A DNA stretch of 53,078 nucleotides from Pseudomonadota bacterium (GTDB lineage Bacteria; Pseudomonadota; Alphaproteobacteria; Sphingomonadales; Sphingomonadaceae): the NCBI GenBank assembly GCA_023433445.1, contig JAEZCS010000007.1, forward strand, positions 1 through 53,078, read 5' to 3'. This document shows, in pieces, positions 40,854 through 50,103 of this stretch. Every line of letters begins with the position of its first letter. Position 1 is the stretch's first letter. The translations under genes and the position numbers were made by a program. The notes under the pieces were generated by a model. It did no database searches and had not been told where the DNA came from. It worked only from the letters and a program-made list of their open reading frames with translations.

Positions 40854-42335
40854 ATGACCGCAAAGCAGGTGTTTTTTCGGTGCTCCGCTGCCACCGCTCT
40901 GCTGCTCCTGACCGCTGGCAGCGCACAGGCCGAGACGCTTCAGGGCGCTTTGGCGAAGGCTTATCAATATAATCCGACGCTCACCGGGGCACGGGCGCAG
41001 CAGCGCGCGACCGATGAGAATGTGCCGCTTCGAAAGGCTGATGGACGGCCTGACATTGGGACCAGTGCCGAATTTCAGGAGTTGGTAGTAAAGCCTGCCC
41101 TGGCTTTTCTTGCGCCTGATCGGTCGCTGGTGGGAGGGGCTACCATCAATGTGCCCATTTACCAGGGTGGTGCAGTCCGTAATGGTGTAAAGGCGGCTAA
41201 GGTGCGCGTGCAAGCAGGGCAGGCCAATGTGCGTGGGACGGAAGCCTCTATCTTCTCGCAAGTGGTTGGCGCTTATCTGGATGTAATCCGGGATAGCGCG
41301 ATCGTGTCGCTCAACCTGGCCAATGTCAGTGCGCTTGAGGTCAATTTGCAGGCGACGAGCGATCGGTTTGAGGTCGGCGATCTTACCCGTACGGACGTGG
41401 CGCAGTCCGAATCGCGGCTGGCGCTGGCGAGGGCCGATCTTCAAACTGCGCAGGCGAATCTGATCAGCAGCCGTGAAAATTACATAGCGCTGGTGGGAGC
41501 GGTCCCGGACAATCTTGAACCGCCGCCGCCGCTGCCCGGCCTTCCGGCCGCCCCCGAACTGGCGGTGCAGGTAGCGCTGGCTGACAATCCTGATCTCGCA
41601 GCCGCAAGGAAATCCCGTGAGGCGGCTGGCTATGATGTGCGGGTGGCGAAGGCGGCGGTGCTTCCGACATTGTCGGGTTTCGCCCAAGGTAGCTACACTC
41701 ATTATCTGGGATCGCTTAGAGCTTCTGCGGCGCCTGGGGTGCCCGTGGAAGGCCTCTCGCAGACCAACAAGCAGGCTGTGGCGGGCGCGACGCTGCGTCT
41801 TCCTCTCTATCAGGGTGGTCGCCCCGGAGCACAGGTGCGCCAAAGCCAGGCACTGCAATCGCAGTCGATCGAGCAAGAGATCGAGGTGGAGCGAAGCGTC
41901 GTCGCCCAGACCAGGTCCGCCTACGCAAGCTGGCAGGCGTCTTTGCAGAGCATCGAGTCCAATCAGAAGGCGGTGGAAGCGGCCAATCTCTCTCTGGAGG
42001 GCGTGCGGGCGGAAAATTCCGTGGGCAGCCGGACCATCCTGGACATCTTGAACGCCGAGCAGGAGGCGCTCAGTGCCAGGGTCCAGCTCGTATCGGCTCG
42101 GCGCAACGCTTATGTGGCAGGCTTTAGCCTGCTCGCAGCGATGGGGCATGCGGAAGCGGATGACCTGAACCTGGAAACCGGCGCGCTTTACAACCCCATG
42201 GTTAATTATGAGCGGGTCAAGGGCAAGTGGTTCGATTGGGATTTCGATCCCGCCCCCCGACCACAAGCGACTAGAACCGTTGACACGCCTGCACAAACTG
42301 CCAATGTGCCCGCTGGGTTGGCGCATCAACCTTAG
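40854..42335 (+). CDS. tolC: TolC family outer-membrane efflux protein
   Basis: 493 aa. The signal peptide ends near residue 24 (GSAQAE). The protein then shows the duplicated outer-membrane efflux domain: ETLQGALAKAYQYNPTLTGA starts the first half, and ELAVQVALADNPDLAAARKS the second. VPIYQGGAVRNGVKAAKVRV and RLPLYQGGRPGAQVRQSQAL are the paired hairpin turns. TolC trimers form the outer-membrane exit of tripartite pumps and type I secretion. No inner-membrane partner is adjacent. The C-terminal ~60 residues (DWDFDPAPRP) are low-complexity, and a popZ-type gene follows 17 bp later. Confidence 0.94.
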   Translation: MTAKQVFFRCSAATALLLLTAGSAQAETLQGALAKAYQYNPTLTGARAQQRATDENVPLRKADGRPDIGTSAEFQELVVKPALAFLAPDRSLVGGATINVPIYQGGAVRNGVKAAKVRVQAGQANVRGTEASIFSQVVGAYLDVIRDSAIVSLNLANVSALEVNLQATSDRFEVGDLTRTDVAQSESRLALARADLQTAQANLISSRENYIALVGAVPDNLEPPPPLPGLPAAPELAVQVALADNPDLAAARKSREAAGYDVRVAKAAVLPTLSGFAQGSYTHYLGSLRASAAPGVPVEGLSQTNKQAVAGATLRLPLYQGGRPGAQVRQSQALQSQSIEQEIEVERSVVAQTRSAYASWQASLQSIESNQKAVEAANLSLEGVRAENSVGSRTILDILNAEQEALSARVQLVSARRNAYVAGFSLLAAMGHAEADDLNLETGALYNPMVNYERVKGKWFDWDFDPAPRPQATRTVDTPAQTANVPAGLAHQP

Positions 42336-42352
42336 GTTAACAGGGGCTTTTG

Positions 42353-42829
42353 ATGGGTGACATGAGCAAGGAACCCTCGATGGAGGACATCCTCTCGTCC
42401 ATCAAGCGCATCATCGCGGAGGAAGGCGAGGAGGCAGCGCAGGCGGCATCACGCCGCGGCAAGTCCGATGCGTCATCCAAGCAGGCGGCCCAAGTCGCCG
42501 ATCCGGCTGTCGAAGAAGTGCTGGAATTGACTGACGAGCTTGGAGCGGAGGAACCGATGCCTGCCCACAAGACCGCTGATGCCTCGCGAGTGGAGTTGGC
42601 CGGGGATGACAATTCCATCCTTTCGGTCGAAAGCGAGGTGGCGGCGCGCCATTCTCTCTCGACCCTCTCATCCATGTTGGTGACACCGAAGGACGGTGAG
42701 GACAATACGCTGGATGGCCTGGTGCGTTCGATGCTGAAGCCGATGTTGAAGGAATGGCTGGACGCTCGTCTTCCCGCGCTGGTCGAGGAAATGGTGGCTA
42801 AGGAAATCGCGCGGATCACTGGCCGCTAA
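42353..42829 (+). CDS. popZ: PopZ-like polar organising protein (DUF2497)
   Basis: 158 aa. The N-terminal helix EPSMEDILSSIKRIIAEEGE (about residues 7-26) and the C-terminal helices LDGLVRSMLKPMLKEWLDAR and LPALVEEMVAKEIARI (about 122-156) match the conserved ends of Caulobacter PopZ, with an acidic, low-complexity middle. PopZ forms polar condensates that hold the chromosome origin and cell-cycle proteins. Function here is inferred from the family. It is next to tolC and 106 bp before valS, and ccrM is in the same window, fitting a CtrA/CcrM-type cell cycle. ATG at 42353 follows AGGGGC; 42362 is also possible. Confidence 0.8.
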   Translation: MGDMSKEPSMEDILSSIKRIIAEEGEEAAQAASRRGKSDASSKQAAQVADPAVEEVLELTDELGAEEPMPAHKTADASRVELAGDDNSILSVESEVAARHSLSTLSSMLVTPKDGEDNTLDGLVRSMLKPMLKEWLDARLPALVEEMVAKEIARITGR

Positions 42830-42935
42830 ATCGCTCGCGCCGTCGCTTCATCACGGCCGGAATTGCTCGGGCACCGAGTTCATGGGTGAGTAAAAGCGCT
42901 GGAATGGTCAGGGAAGGGGCATTAAGGCGCCATCC

Positions 42936-45635
42936 ATGACCGAACTGCCCAAGACCTTCGACCCCGCTGAAATCGAATCCCGTTGGTACGCCCATTGGGA
43001 GAATAAGGGGCTGTTCCGGCCCGAGCGGCCAACTGCTGAGCCCTTCACCATCGTCAACCCGCCGCCGAACGTGACAGGTAGCTTGCACATCGGCCATGCG
43101 CTCGACAATACGTTGCAGGACATCGTCATCCGCTACGAGCGCCTGCGCGGTAAGGATGCGCTGTGGGTCGTGGGCACCGATCATGCGGGCATCGCTACGC
43201 AGATGGTGGTCGAGCGGCAGATGGAAGCGCGGCAGGACAAGCGCACCAACTACACCCGTGAGCAGTTCATCGAAAAGGTCTGGGAGTGGAAGGCCGAAAG
43301 CGGTGGGGCGATTACGCGCCAGCTTCGACGCCTCGGCTGCTCGATGGATTGGGCCAATGAGCGCTTCACCATGGATGAGGGCTTTTCGAAGGCTGTCGTC
43401 AAGGTGTTCGTGGAGCTGCACAAGCGAGGGCTGCTGTACCGCGACAAGAGGTTGGTGAATTGGGACCCTCGCTTCCGGTCCGCGATCTCGGACCTGGAGG
43501 TCGAAACGCAGGAAGTGAAAGGCGGCTTCTGGCATTTCCGCTATCCGCTGGCCGACGGTGTGAAGCTTGCCGATGGCGCGGATCATATTGTCGTCGCGAC
43601 CACACGGCCTGAGACAATGCTGGCGGATATGGCCGTCGCGGTGCATCCTGAAGATCCGCGCTACAGGGATGTCATCGGCAAGGACATCCTCCAGCCGATT
43701 ACCGGGCGGCGTTTCAAGATCGTGGGCGACGAGCATGCCGATCCGGAACTGGGATCAGGTGCGGTCAAGATCACGCCGGGGCATGACTTCAACGACTTCG
43801 AAGTGGGCAAGCGCGCGGGCTTTCGCGCGGCCGAGATGCTCAACATGTTCGATGCCGACGCCAATGTCGTGCAAACGGCGGACGGGCTGATCCCCGAGCG
43901 CTTCCTTGGTCTGCACCGCTTCCGCCGTGACGGCGTGGACGGCGCGCGTGAGCTGGTGGTTGCGGAAATGAAGGCGCTGGGCCTGCTGGTCCCGCATGTT
44001 TCAAAGAACAAGGACGGCGAGGAAGTCTTTTCCGACGCCGAGCCGCGTGCCATCCAGACGCCGTTCGGCGACCGGTCGGGCGTGGTCATCGAGCCCTGGC
44101 TGACCGATCAATGGTATGTCGATGCGGAGAAGCTGGCGCAGGCGCCCATACAGGCCGTGCGCGACGGGCGGATCGAGATCGTGCCCAAGACGTGGGAAAA
44201 GACCTTCTTCAACTGGATGGAAAATATTCAGCCCTGGTGCGTCTCTCGCCAGCTGTGGTGGGGGCACCAGATCCCAGCCTGGTATGATGAGGACGGCAAT
44301 CCTTATGTCGCGGAGAGCGAAGAGAAGGCGCAGGCGCTCGCAGGCGACAAGCTACTGAGCCGGGATCCCGACGTGCTCGATACCTGGTTTTCCTCCGCGC
44401 TTTGGCCCTTTGGCACGCTGGGCTGGCCCGAGCAGAGCGAAACGCTGTCCCGTCATTATCCTAACGATCTGCTGATCTCCGGCTTCGATATCCTGTTCTT
44501 CTGGGACGCGCGCATGGCGATGCAGGGGTTGGAGTTCATGGGCGATGTGCCATGGCGCAAGCTCTACCTTCACGGACTGGTGCGTGCTGCGGACGGACAG
44601 AAAATGTCCAAGTCCAAGGGCAATGTCGTCGATCCGCTGGGCCTGATCGACAAGTTCGGCGCGGACGCACTGCGCTTTTTCATGGCAGCCATGGAAAGCC
44701 AGGGCCGCGATGTGAAGATGGATGAGAAGCGGGTCGAGGGCTATCGCAACTTCGCGACGAAGCTGTGGAACGCGGCGCGCTTTCTCCAGTCCAATGGCGT
44801 CACGGCGTCGGACTCGCATGAAGCGCCCCATGCCGAGGCGCCCGTCAATCGCTGGATCATCGCCGAAACAGTGGCGACGGTCCAGGCCATCGACAGCGCG
44901 ATGAATGAACTGCGCTTCGATGCGGGGGCGAACGCGATTTATCATTTCGTGTGGGACCAGTTTTGCGATTGGTACATCGAACTTACCAAGGGTTCGATGG
45001 ATGCGGAAACGAAGGCAGTCGCGGGCTGGGCGTTCGATCAGATCCTGGTCATGTTGCATCCATTCATGCCCTTCATCACAGAAGAGCTGTGGAACCTGAC
45101 CGGTAGGCGCGAAACCGAGTTGATCATCGCCCGATGGCCGCAGGCGCTCTACGCCGTCGATAGCGAGGCGCAGGCGGAGATCGATTGGCTGATCCGCCTG
45201 ATCAGCGCGATGCGCACGGCGCGTACCGAATTGAACGTCCCGCCGGGCGCCAAGCTGGCCGTGGTCGTGCATGATGCGTCGGATGAGACACGCCGCCGCA
45301 TCGACAGGCAGGGTGCTGCGCTGGCCCGGTTGGGCCGCGTCGAAAGCCTCTCCTTCGGTGATGCCGTCACCGGCGGGGCGGCGCAGATCGTCGTGGACGA
45401 AGCGACATTCATCCTACCCCTCGAAGGCGTGATCGACATTGAAGCTGAAAAGGCGCGCTTGGCCAAGGCGTTAGCCGCCGCCGAAAAGGAACGGGATTCG
45501 CTGTCCGGGCGTCTTGCCAATCCAAGTTTCGTGGAAAAGGCAAAGCCCGAAGCCGTGGCCAAAGCGCGCGAGGATCATGCGGAAAAAGCCGCAGAGGCGG
45601 AAAGGCTGGCGGCTGCGCTGGACCGGCTCGCCTAA
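42936..45635 (+). CDS. valS: Valyl-tRNA synthetase
   Basis: 899 aa. Class I synthetase with HIGH at residues 51-54 (PPPNVTGSLHIGHAL) and KMSKS near residue 556 (DGQKMSKSKGNVVDPLG). The editing (CP1) domain contains TTRPETMLADMAVAVHPED. The anticodon-binding region and a C-terminal coiled coil (about 830-899, ending AERLAAALDRLA) are complete. It charges tRNA-Val and hydrolyses mis-formed Thr-tRNA-Val. It has its own ATG with a modest ribosome site (AGGGGC). MATE exporter follows after 39 bp. Confidence 0.98.
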   Translation: MTELPKTFDPAEIESRWYAHWENKGLFRPERPTAEPFTIVNPPPNVTGSLHIGHALDNTLQDIVIRYERLRGKDALWVVGTDHAGIATQMVVERQMEARQDKRTNYTREQFIEKVWEWKAESGGAITRQLRRLGCSMDWANERFTMDEGFSKAVVKVFVELHKRGLLYRDKRLVNWDPRFRSAISDLEVETQEVKGGFWHFRYPLADGVKLADGADHIVVATTRPETMLADMAVAVHPEDPRYRDVIGKDILQPITGRRFKIVGDEHADPELGSGAVKITPGHDFNDFEVGKRAGFRAAEMLNMFDADANVVQTADGLIPERFLGLHRFRRDGVDGARELVVAEMKALGLLVPHVSKNKDGEEVFSDAEPRAIQTPFGDRSGVVIEPWLTDQWYVDAEKLAQAPIQAVRDGRIEIVPKTWEKTFFNWMENIQPWCVSRQLWWGHQIPAWYDEDGNPYVAESEEKAQALAGDKLLSRDPDVLDTWFSSALWPFGTLGWPEQSETLSRHYPNDLLISGFDILFFWDARMAMQGLEFMGDVPWRKLYLHGLVRAADGQKMSKSKGNVVDPLGLIDKFGADALRFFMAAMESQGRDVKMDEKRVEGYRNFATKLWNAARFLQSNGVTASDSHEAPHAEAPVNRWIIAETVATVQAIDSAMNELRFDAGANAIYHFVWDQFCDWYIELTKGSMDAETKAVAGWAFDQILVMLHPFMPFITEELWNLTGRRETELIIARWPQALYAVDSEAQAEIDWLIRLISAMRTARTELNVPPGAKLAVVVHDASDETRRRIDRQGAALARLGRVESLSFGDAVTGGAAQIVVDEATFILPLEGVIDIEAEKARLAKALAAAEKERDSLSGRLANPSFVEKAKPEAVAKAREDHAEKAAEAERLAAALDRLA

Positions 45636-45674
45636 GCCGTTGATGATACGGCGACGAATGGGGAGCGGCGCAGA

Positions 45675-47126
45675 ATGGTGACAGCAAAGCGCGAAGCGAG
45701 AGACCTGGTCAGCGGACCTATCGCGTCGTCTTTGCTGTTGTTCGCCATCCCTACCCTGGCATCCAATGTGCTGCAGTCGCTGAACGGATCGATCAACGCA
45801 ATCTGGGTTGGGCGCTTTCTAGGGGCGCAAGCTCTTGCCGCTACGGCCAATGCAAACATCACGATGTTCCTGATGTTTTCTATCGTGTTCGGCTTCGGCA
45901 TGGCTTCTACGGTCGTGATTGCACAAGCGGCGGGGCGCGGTGACCTTGATGCCGCTCGTCGGTCATTCGGGTCAGCCACAGGCTTTTGCACCATATTGGG
46001 CACAGTCGTGGCAGCGGCAGGGTGGGCCCTCTCGCCTGCGATGCTCCGCCTGCTGGGGACGCCTGTGGAAGCGTTCGACATGGCGCTGACTTATCTGCGT
46101 GTGATCTTCATCGCGATGCCGGCAACGCTGATCAGCGTCATGATGATGATGGGTTTACGGGGTGCCGGCGACGCGCGCACGCCTCTTGTCTTCATGTTCG
46201 TCAGCGTGATTGTCGATCTGGTGCTCAATCCGCTATTCATTCTGGGGCTGGGACCAATCCCTGCCATGGGGATCGGCGGATCGGCTGCGGCGACCGCAGT
46301 GGCGGGGATCGTCAGCCTGCTGGGCCTGGTTACCTATGTCTATGCCAAGGATTTGCCGCTCCGCTTGAGAGGCCGGGAAATTCGCTATCTGGTGCCTGCC
46401 CCAGACCAATTGAGGGTACTGCTGGGCAAGGGGCTGCCCATGGGCCTGCAGATGATCGTAATGTCGGCTGTCGGTCTGATGATCATTGGCCTCGTCAATC
46501 GAGAAGGCTTTATCGTGACCGCCGCCTATGGCGCAACGCAGCAGATATGGACCTATTTGCAGATGCCCGCGATGGCGATGGGTGCGGCAGTCAGCGCGAT
46601 GGCAGCCCAGAATATCGGTGCGAACCGATGGGACAGGATTGGTCGGATAACGGCTTATGGTCTGGGCTATCTGCTGCTGTTTACAGGGGTGATGATCGGC
46701 ATCATCCTGCTGTTCCACGCGCCTTTGCTGTCTCTTTTTCTTGGCGAGAACAGGGCGGCCATCGATGCCGCATGGAACATGCAGCTGCTGGCGACGTGGA
46801 GCTACCTGCTGTTCGGAGCCACGATGATCCTGTTTGGCGTCATGCGGGCCAATGGCGTGGTCATCAGGCCATTGATCATCCTCGTCATCACACTCTTTGG
46901 CGCAAGGCTTGGCTTCTATTACTTCGCCTACCCCTATCTGGGCGCGAACGCATTGTGGTTGAGCTTTCCGGTGAGCTCGGGATTGTCCTTCCTCATTGCG
47001 GGGATTACTTATCTCCATGGCGGCTGGCGAAAGGCGAAGTTGCTCGTTCCCGTGCACGAGGAAGAATGCCGGGAAAGCGTGAGTGCCGAAAGTGAGCCCG
47101 CAGGCCGGTTTGCACCGGCGGGTTGA
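45675..47126 (+). CDS. MATE family multidrug exporter
   Basis: 483 aa with twelve predicted hydrophobic segments in two similar halves. SGPIASSLLLFAIPTLASNV at the start and GLRGAGDARTPLVFMFVSVI near the middle are MATE signatures; KGLPMGLQMIVMSAVGLMII opens the second half, and MRANGVVIRPLIILVITLFG matches the repeat. MATE proteins expel cationic drugs and metabolites using Na+ or H+ gradients. ATG at 45675 follows GGGGAGCGG. It is convergent with the HerA-like gene, only 3 bp apart. Confidence 0.92.
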   Translation: MVTAKREARDLVSGPIASSLLLFAIPTLASNVLQSLNGSINAIWVGRFLGAQALAATANANITMFLMFSIVFGFGMASTVVIAQAAGRGDLDAARRSFGSATGFCTILGTVVAAAGWALSPAMLRLLGTPVEAFDMALTYLRVIFIAMPATLISVMMMMGLRGAGDARTPLVFMFVSVIVDLVLNPLFILGLGPIPAMGIGGSAAATAVAGIVSLLGLVTYVYAKDLPLRLRGREIRYLVPAPDQLRVLLGKGLPMGLQMIVMSAVGLMIIGLVNREGFIVTAAYGATQQIWTYLQMPAMAMGAAVSAMAAQNIGANRWDRIGRITAYGLGYLLLFTGVMIGIILLFHAPLLSLFLGENRAAIDAAWNMQLLATWSYLLFGATMILFGVMRANGVVIRPLIILVITLFGARLGFYYFAYPYLGANALWLSFPVSSGLSFLIAGITYLHGGWRKAKLLVPVHEEECRESVSAESEPAGRFAPAG

Positions 47127-47129
47127 CGA

Positions 47130-48782
47130 TCAGCGGCCCTGGCTGCGCCAACGCGTGATTGTGCGATCGAGTATGTCGGCTTCCCCGCCAGACTGGCGCC
47201 ACAGGTTCGTGAAGCTCGGGTCGCCGGATGCCGGGCGCCGTTCTTCTTCTAGATTGTCGAGCGCAACGCGGATCGGTACGGCCACGCCTTCGCCGCAGAT
47301 GATCGCTTCCCGGTTACGCAGGGCCGGGATGGAATCAAGGAAACCGCGCGCGCCTTCCGGCATGGCGGCCCTCACGAACGCCTGATCTCGGTCGTTGTTG
47401 AGGCGCATGGAAATGATCGTGCCGCACTGCGACAGCACGCCTTCGGCAAGGTCCGACGGACGCTGCGTGATAAGGCCTAGCGAGACGCCATATTTGCGGC
47501 CTTCTTTCGCGATGCGCTCCAGGATGCGGCGGACGGCCTGACCATTACCCGTCGTCGTGCTGGGAATGTAGCGGTGCGCTTCTTCACAAACGAGAAGGAT
47601 CGGCCTCTGTGCCTCATCCCGTGCCCAGATCGCATAGTCAAACACAAGGCGCGACAGCACCGACACAACTACCGACGTGATGTCCGAAGGCATGGCGGAA
47701 ACGTCGATGATCGAGATGGGCTTGCCACCTGAAGGCAGGCGAAAAATTTTTGCCAGGAATTCCTGCATCGTGTCCGCGACGAGCATCCCGGAGAACATGA
47801 AGCTGTATCGCGGATCTGCCTTGATCTCATCGATCTTGGTTTTCAGGCGCATATAGGGAAGGGCGCCCGTTCCCTTGTCGAGCTTCCCCATCTCATTTTG
47901 CAGGATGCTGGTGAGATCGGACAGCAGATAGGGAATGGGCGAGTCGACGGTCAATCGGCCAAGGCTTTCCGCCAGCCGGTTCTTGTGACGCGCGGCCAGC
48001 AGGCATTTGGCCAGAATGTCGCAATCGACCGTGCGGTCAGACCCTTCGGACGTGACGAACACCTCGCAATGTTCTTCGAAGTTCATCAACCAATAGGGTA
48101 GCGCAAGATTGCCAACGTCGAAGACCGCGCCGTTCTGGGCAAAGGCCGCGCCATATTCGCCGTGGGGGTCGACCATCACGATATGGCCTTCGGGAGAGAG
48201 GTCGCAAATCCGGTGGAGGATGAGGGCCGCGCTCGTCGATTTGCCGGTACCGGTCGATCCCAGCAAAGCGAAATGCTTGCCCAGCATGGAGTCCACATAA
48301 AGCGCGGCGCGAGTGTCGGTGGTGGGATAGACTGTGCCGATCTGCACATGCGGCCGATCATCGGCGGCGTAAATCTGCTGCATGTCCGCGCTTGATACGG
48401 CGAAGATCTCAGCGCCTGGAGCCGGGTACCGGGTTACGCCACGGCGGAAGCGATGGATGTGCCCGGTGACATCGTCCTCATCCCCTTCTCCAAGGAAGTC
48501 GACATCGGCGACGATGAGACCACGGTCTTGGCGATCAAGAGCCATCGAACGGACGCTGGCGACCAACCATGCGTTACCGACGCGCATCTTGATCTGACTG
48601 CCGACCTGCCCCGCCATTGCTGTGCAAGGATCGTGGTCGTGCGCCAGCGCTGCTATCGACGCTGCGTCGATCAGCACTTTGGAACTGGAGCCGGCAATCT
48701 GGAATACAGCGCCGATGGCGGCGCCCAGCGAAGACCGCGTAGAGCCATGCGTGAATTCGGCAGCTCCTGGCATGTGGCTCAT
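47130..48782 (-). CDS. HerA-like ATP-dependent DNA translocase/helicase (DUF87 family)
   Basis: 550 aa. It has a HAS-barrel-like N-terminal region (about 20-130), then an FtsK/HerA-type ATPase. The Walker A is LLGSTGTGKSTSAALILHRI (from about residue 173, GSTGTGKS 175-182). VMVDPHGEYGAAF is typical of HerA, and ILLVCEEAHRYIP is Walker B. GLITQRPSDLAEGVLSQCG is a further conserved block. HerA proteins assemble as hexamers that pump DNA, usually with the nuclease NurA or with Sir2 and other partners in defence. No such partner is here. The ATG follows AGGGGGGCGT, a strong site. Confidence 0.85.
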   Translation of the reverse strand: MSHMPGAAEFTHGSTRSSLGAAIGAVFQIAGSSSKVLIDAASIAALAHDHDPCTAMAGQVGSQIKMRVGNAWLVASVRSMALDRQDRGLIVADVDFLGEGDEDDVTGHIHRFRRGVTRYPAPGAEIFAVSSADMQQIYAADDRPHVQIGTVYPTTDTRAALYVDSMLGKHFALLGSTGTGKSTSAALILHRICDLSPEGHIVMVDPHGEYGAAFAQNGAVFDVGNLALPYWLMNFEEHCEVFVTSEGSDRTVDCDILAKCLLAARHKNRLAESLGRLTVDSPIPYLLSDLTSILQNEMGKLDKGTGALPYMRLKTKIDEIKADPRYSFMFSGMLVADTMQEFLAKIFRLPSGGKPISIIDVSAMPSDITSVVVSVLSRLVFDYAIWARDEAQRPILLVCEEAHRYIPSTTTGNGQAVRRILERIAKEGRKYGVSLGLITQRPSDLAEGVLSQCGTIISMRLNNDRDQAFVRAAMPEGARGFLDSIPALRNREAIICGEGVAVPIRVALDNLEEERRPASGDPSFTNLWRQSGGEADILDRTITRWRSQGR

Positions 48783-48857
48783 ACGCCCCCCTGAAATTCT
48801 ATGCCCGGCGCGCGAGGCCGGAATTTGGTTCGGCCTTTTAACCCGATAGAGGTAAAG

Positions 48858-48895
48858 AAAAGGCTTATCCGAAATGGCTTGGATAAGCGGCTTTT
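48858..48895. terminator. Bulged hairpin in the HerA / acyltransferase divergent region
   Basis: AAAAG-GCTTATCC (48858-48870) pairs with GGATAAGC-GG-CTTTT (48881-48895), a 13-bp stem with a two-base bulge and a 10-base loop GAAATGGCTT. It looks like a bidirectional rho-independent terminator, but both neighbours are transcribed away from it. It may end an unannotated small RNA or act as an operator. No gene is convincing in 48783-49023. Confidence 0.4.
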
Positions 48896-49023
48896 CATAC
48901 CCTTCGGCCTCGGTATCACCACCTTCTGCCGTGGGTCACCCCTTCCGCTCTGGTAAGAATCGTTAGCTGTGCGTATCGGACTTCCAACTGCCGTATGTTC
49001 AGGATGTGCCTTTGACCCTATTG

Positions 49024-50103
49024 ATGACGGCCGACGCGGCGCGCCGATCCGATGCGATTGCCATAGCGCGCGTGATTTGCATTTTGGGCGTGGTTTACGT
49101 GCATGCCTGGACGGGCCTCAACGGACATGACCTGGAGATCCTCCGTGGCACTCCGCAGGAAAATCTGCGGTGGCTGCTGATGGAGATATTCGGCCGCAGC
49201 GCCGTGCCGTTGCTGGGCGTCATTTCCGGCTGGCTCGTAGGCGGGTCGTCGCGAACGCAAAATTGGTTACGCCATGTGGGCCAAAAGGCGCGAACCATCC
49301 TGCTGCCCATGATCTTGTGGAATGGCCTCGCCATCCTGCTGGTGTCCGGCTCGGCCTGGTTTCTGGGGCTGTCAGCTCCCGTGCCGGCTTCCTTCGATTG
49401 GCTGTTCCAGGAACTGTTCATCGTAAGCCGCAATCCCGACATTAATGTGCAGATGCCTTTCCTGCGCGACCTCTTCCTGTGCATGGTCTTTGCGCCGCTG
49501 CTCGTTCGCCTTCCTAACCGTTGGTTGATTGGGGTGGCGGTGATGGCCGCCACGGCCCAGATTGCGGGGTTGGGGGCTCCGATCCTGATGCGTCCGGCCA
49601 TCCTGTTCTTCTTTGTCATCGGGATGGTCGCCCGCCGCATCGGGCTCGCAGACAAGATCGCCGCACTAGGCTGGATCGCGGCGGCGACACCATTTCTCCT
49701 GCTCATGACAGTGCAGCTTCATTTTTCCCTGAAAGCCGGGCAAGGGGCGGGTGTCGGCGTAGCGATGCTCGACCTTGCGGTGCGTGTCGCGGCTGCCACC
49801 TGCTTCTGGCGGCTATCCTGGGCGCTGGCTGCCAGCCCACTCCGTGAGATTTTGTTGAGGATCGAACCGTTCGCATTCCTCATCTTCTGCTCGCACCTGA
49901 TCCTGATCTGGTTGGGCGGACCAGTGCTGGGAGTATTATTTGGAAAGCTTGGATCGCCTTTCTACCCGGCCTATCTGCTGATCCAGCCGCTATTGGTGCT
50001 GGTCGCCGTCCTGTTGTTGGGTTCGCTGCTCACTCGTACCTGGCCCAGTCTTGCCAAGCTGCTGAGTGGTGGGCGGCTGCAAGGCGCGTCAGCACTCAAC
50101 TGA
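49024..50103 (+). CDS. Membrane acyltransferase, acyltransferase-3 family
   Basis: 359 aa from ATG 49024 (GTG at 49006 is an alternative). About ten TM helices are visible. The N-terminal segment DAIAIARVICILGVVYVHAW is the conserved start with the family histidine (VH), and SAVPLLGVISGWLVGG follows. Helices such as AILFFFVIGMVARRIGLADK and FLIFCSHLILIWLGGP near the end match the family. These enzymes O-acetylate surface polysaccharides or glycans; the target is unknown. It overlaps the LLM gene by 8 bases in convergent orientation. Confidence 0.85.
   Translation: MTADAARRSDAIAIARVICILGVVYVHAWTGLNGHDLEILRGTPQENLRWLLMEIFGRSAVPLLGVISGWLVGGSSRTQNWLRHVGQKARTILLPMILWNGLAILLVSGSAWFLGLSAPVPASFDWLFQELFIVSRNPDINVQMPFLRDLFLCMVFAPLLVRLPNRWLIGVAVMAATAQIAGLGAPILMRPAILFFFVIGMVARRIGLADKIAALGWIAAATPFLLLMTVQLHFSLKAGQGAGVGVAMLDLAVRVAAATCFWRLSWALAASPLREILLRIEPFAFLIFCSHLILIWLGGPVLGVLFGKLGSPFYPAYLLIQPLLVLVAVLLLGSLLTRTWPSLAKLLSGGRLQGASALN

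Noticed and set aside
48801..48956. A 51-codon frame inside the HerA/acyltransferase gap
   Set aside because: There is no Shine-Dalgarno, and it crosses the bulged hairpin; composition gives no support.
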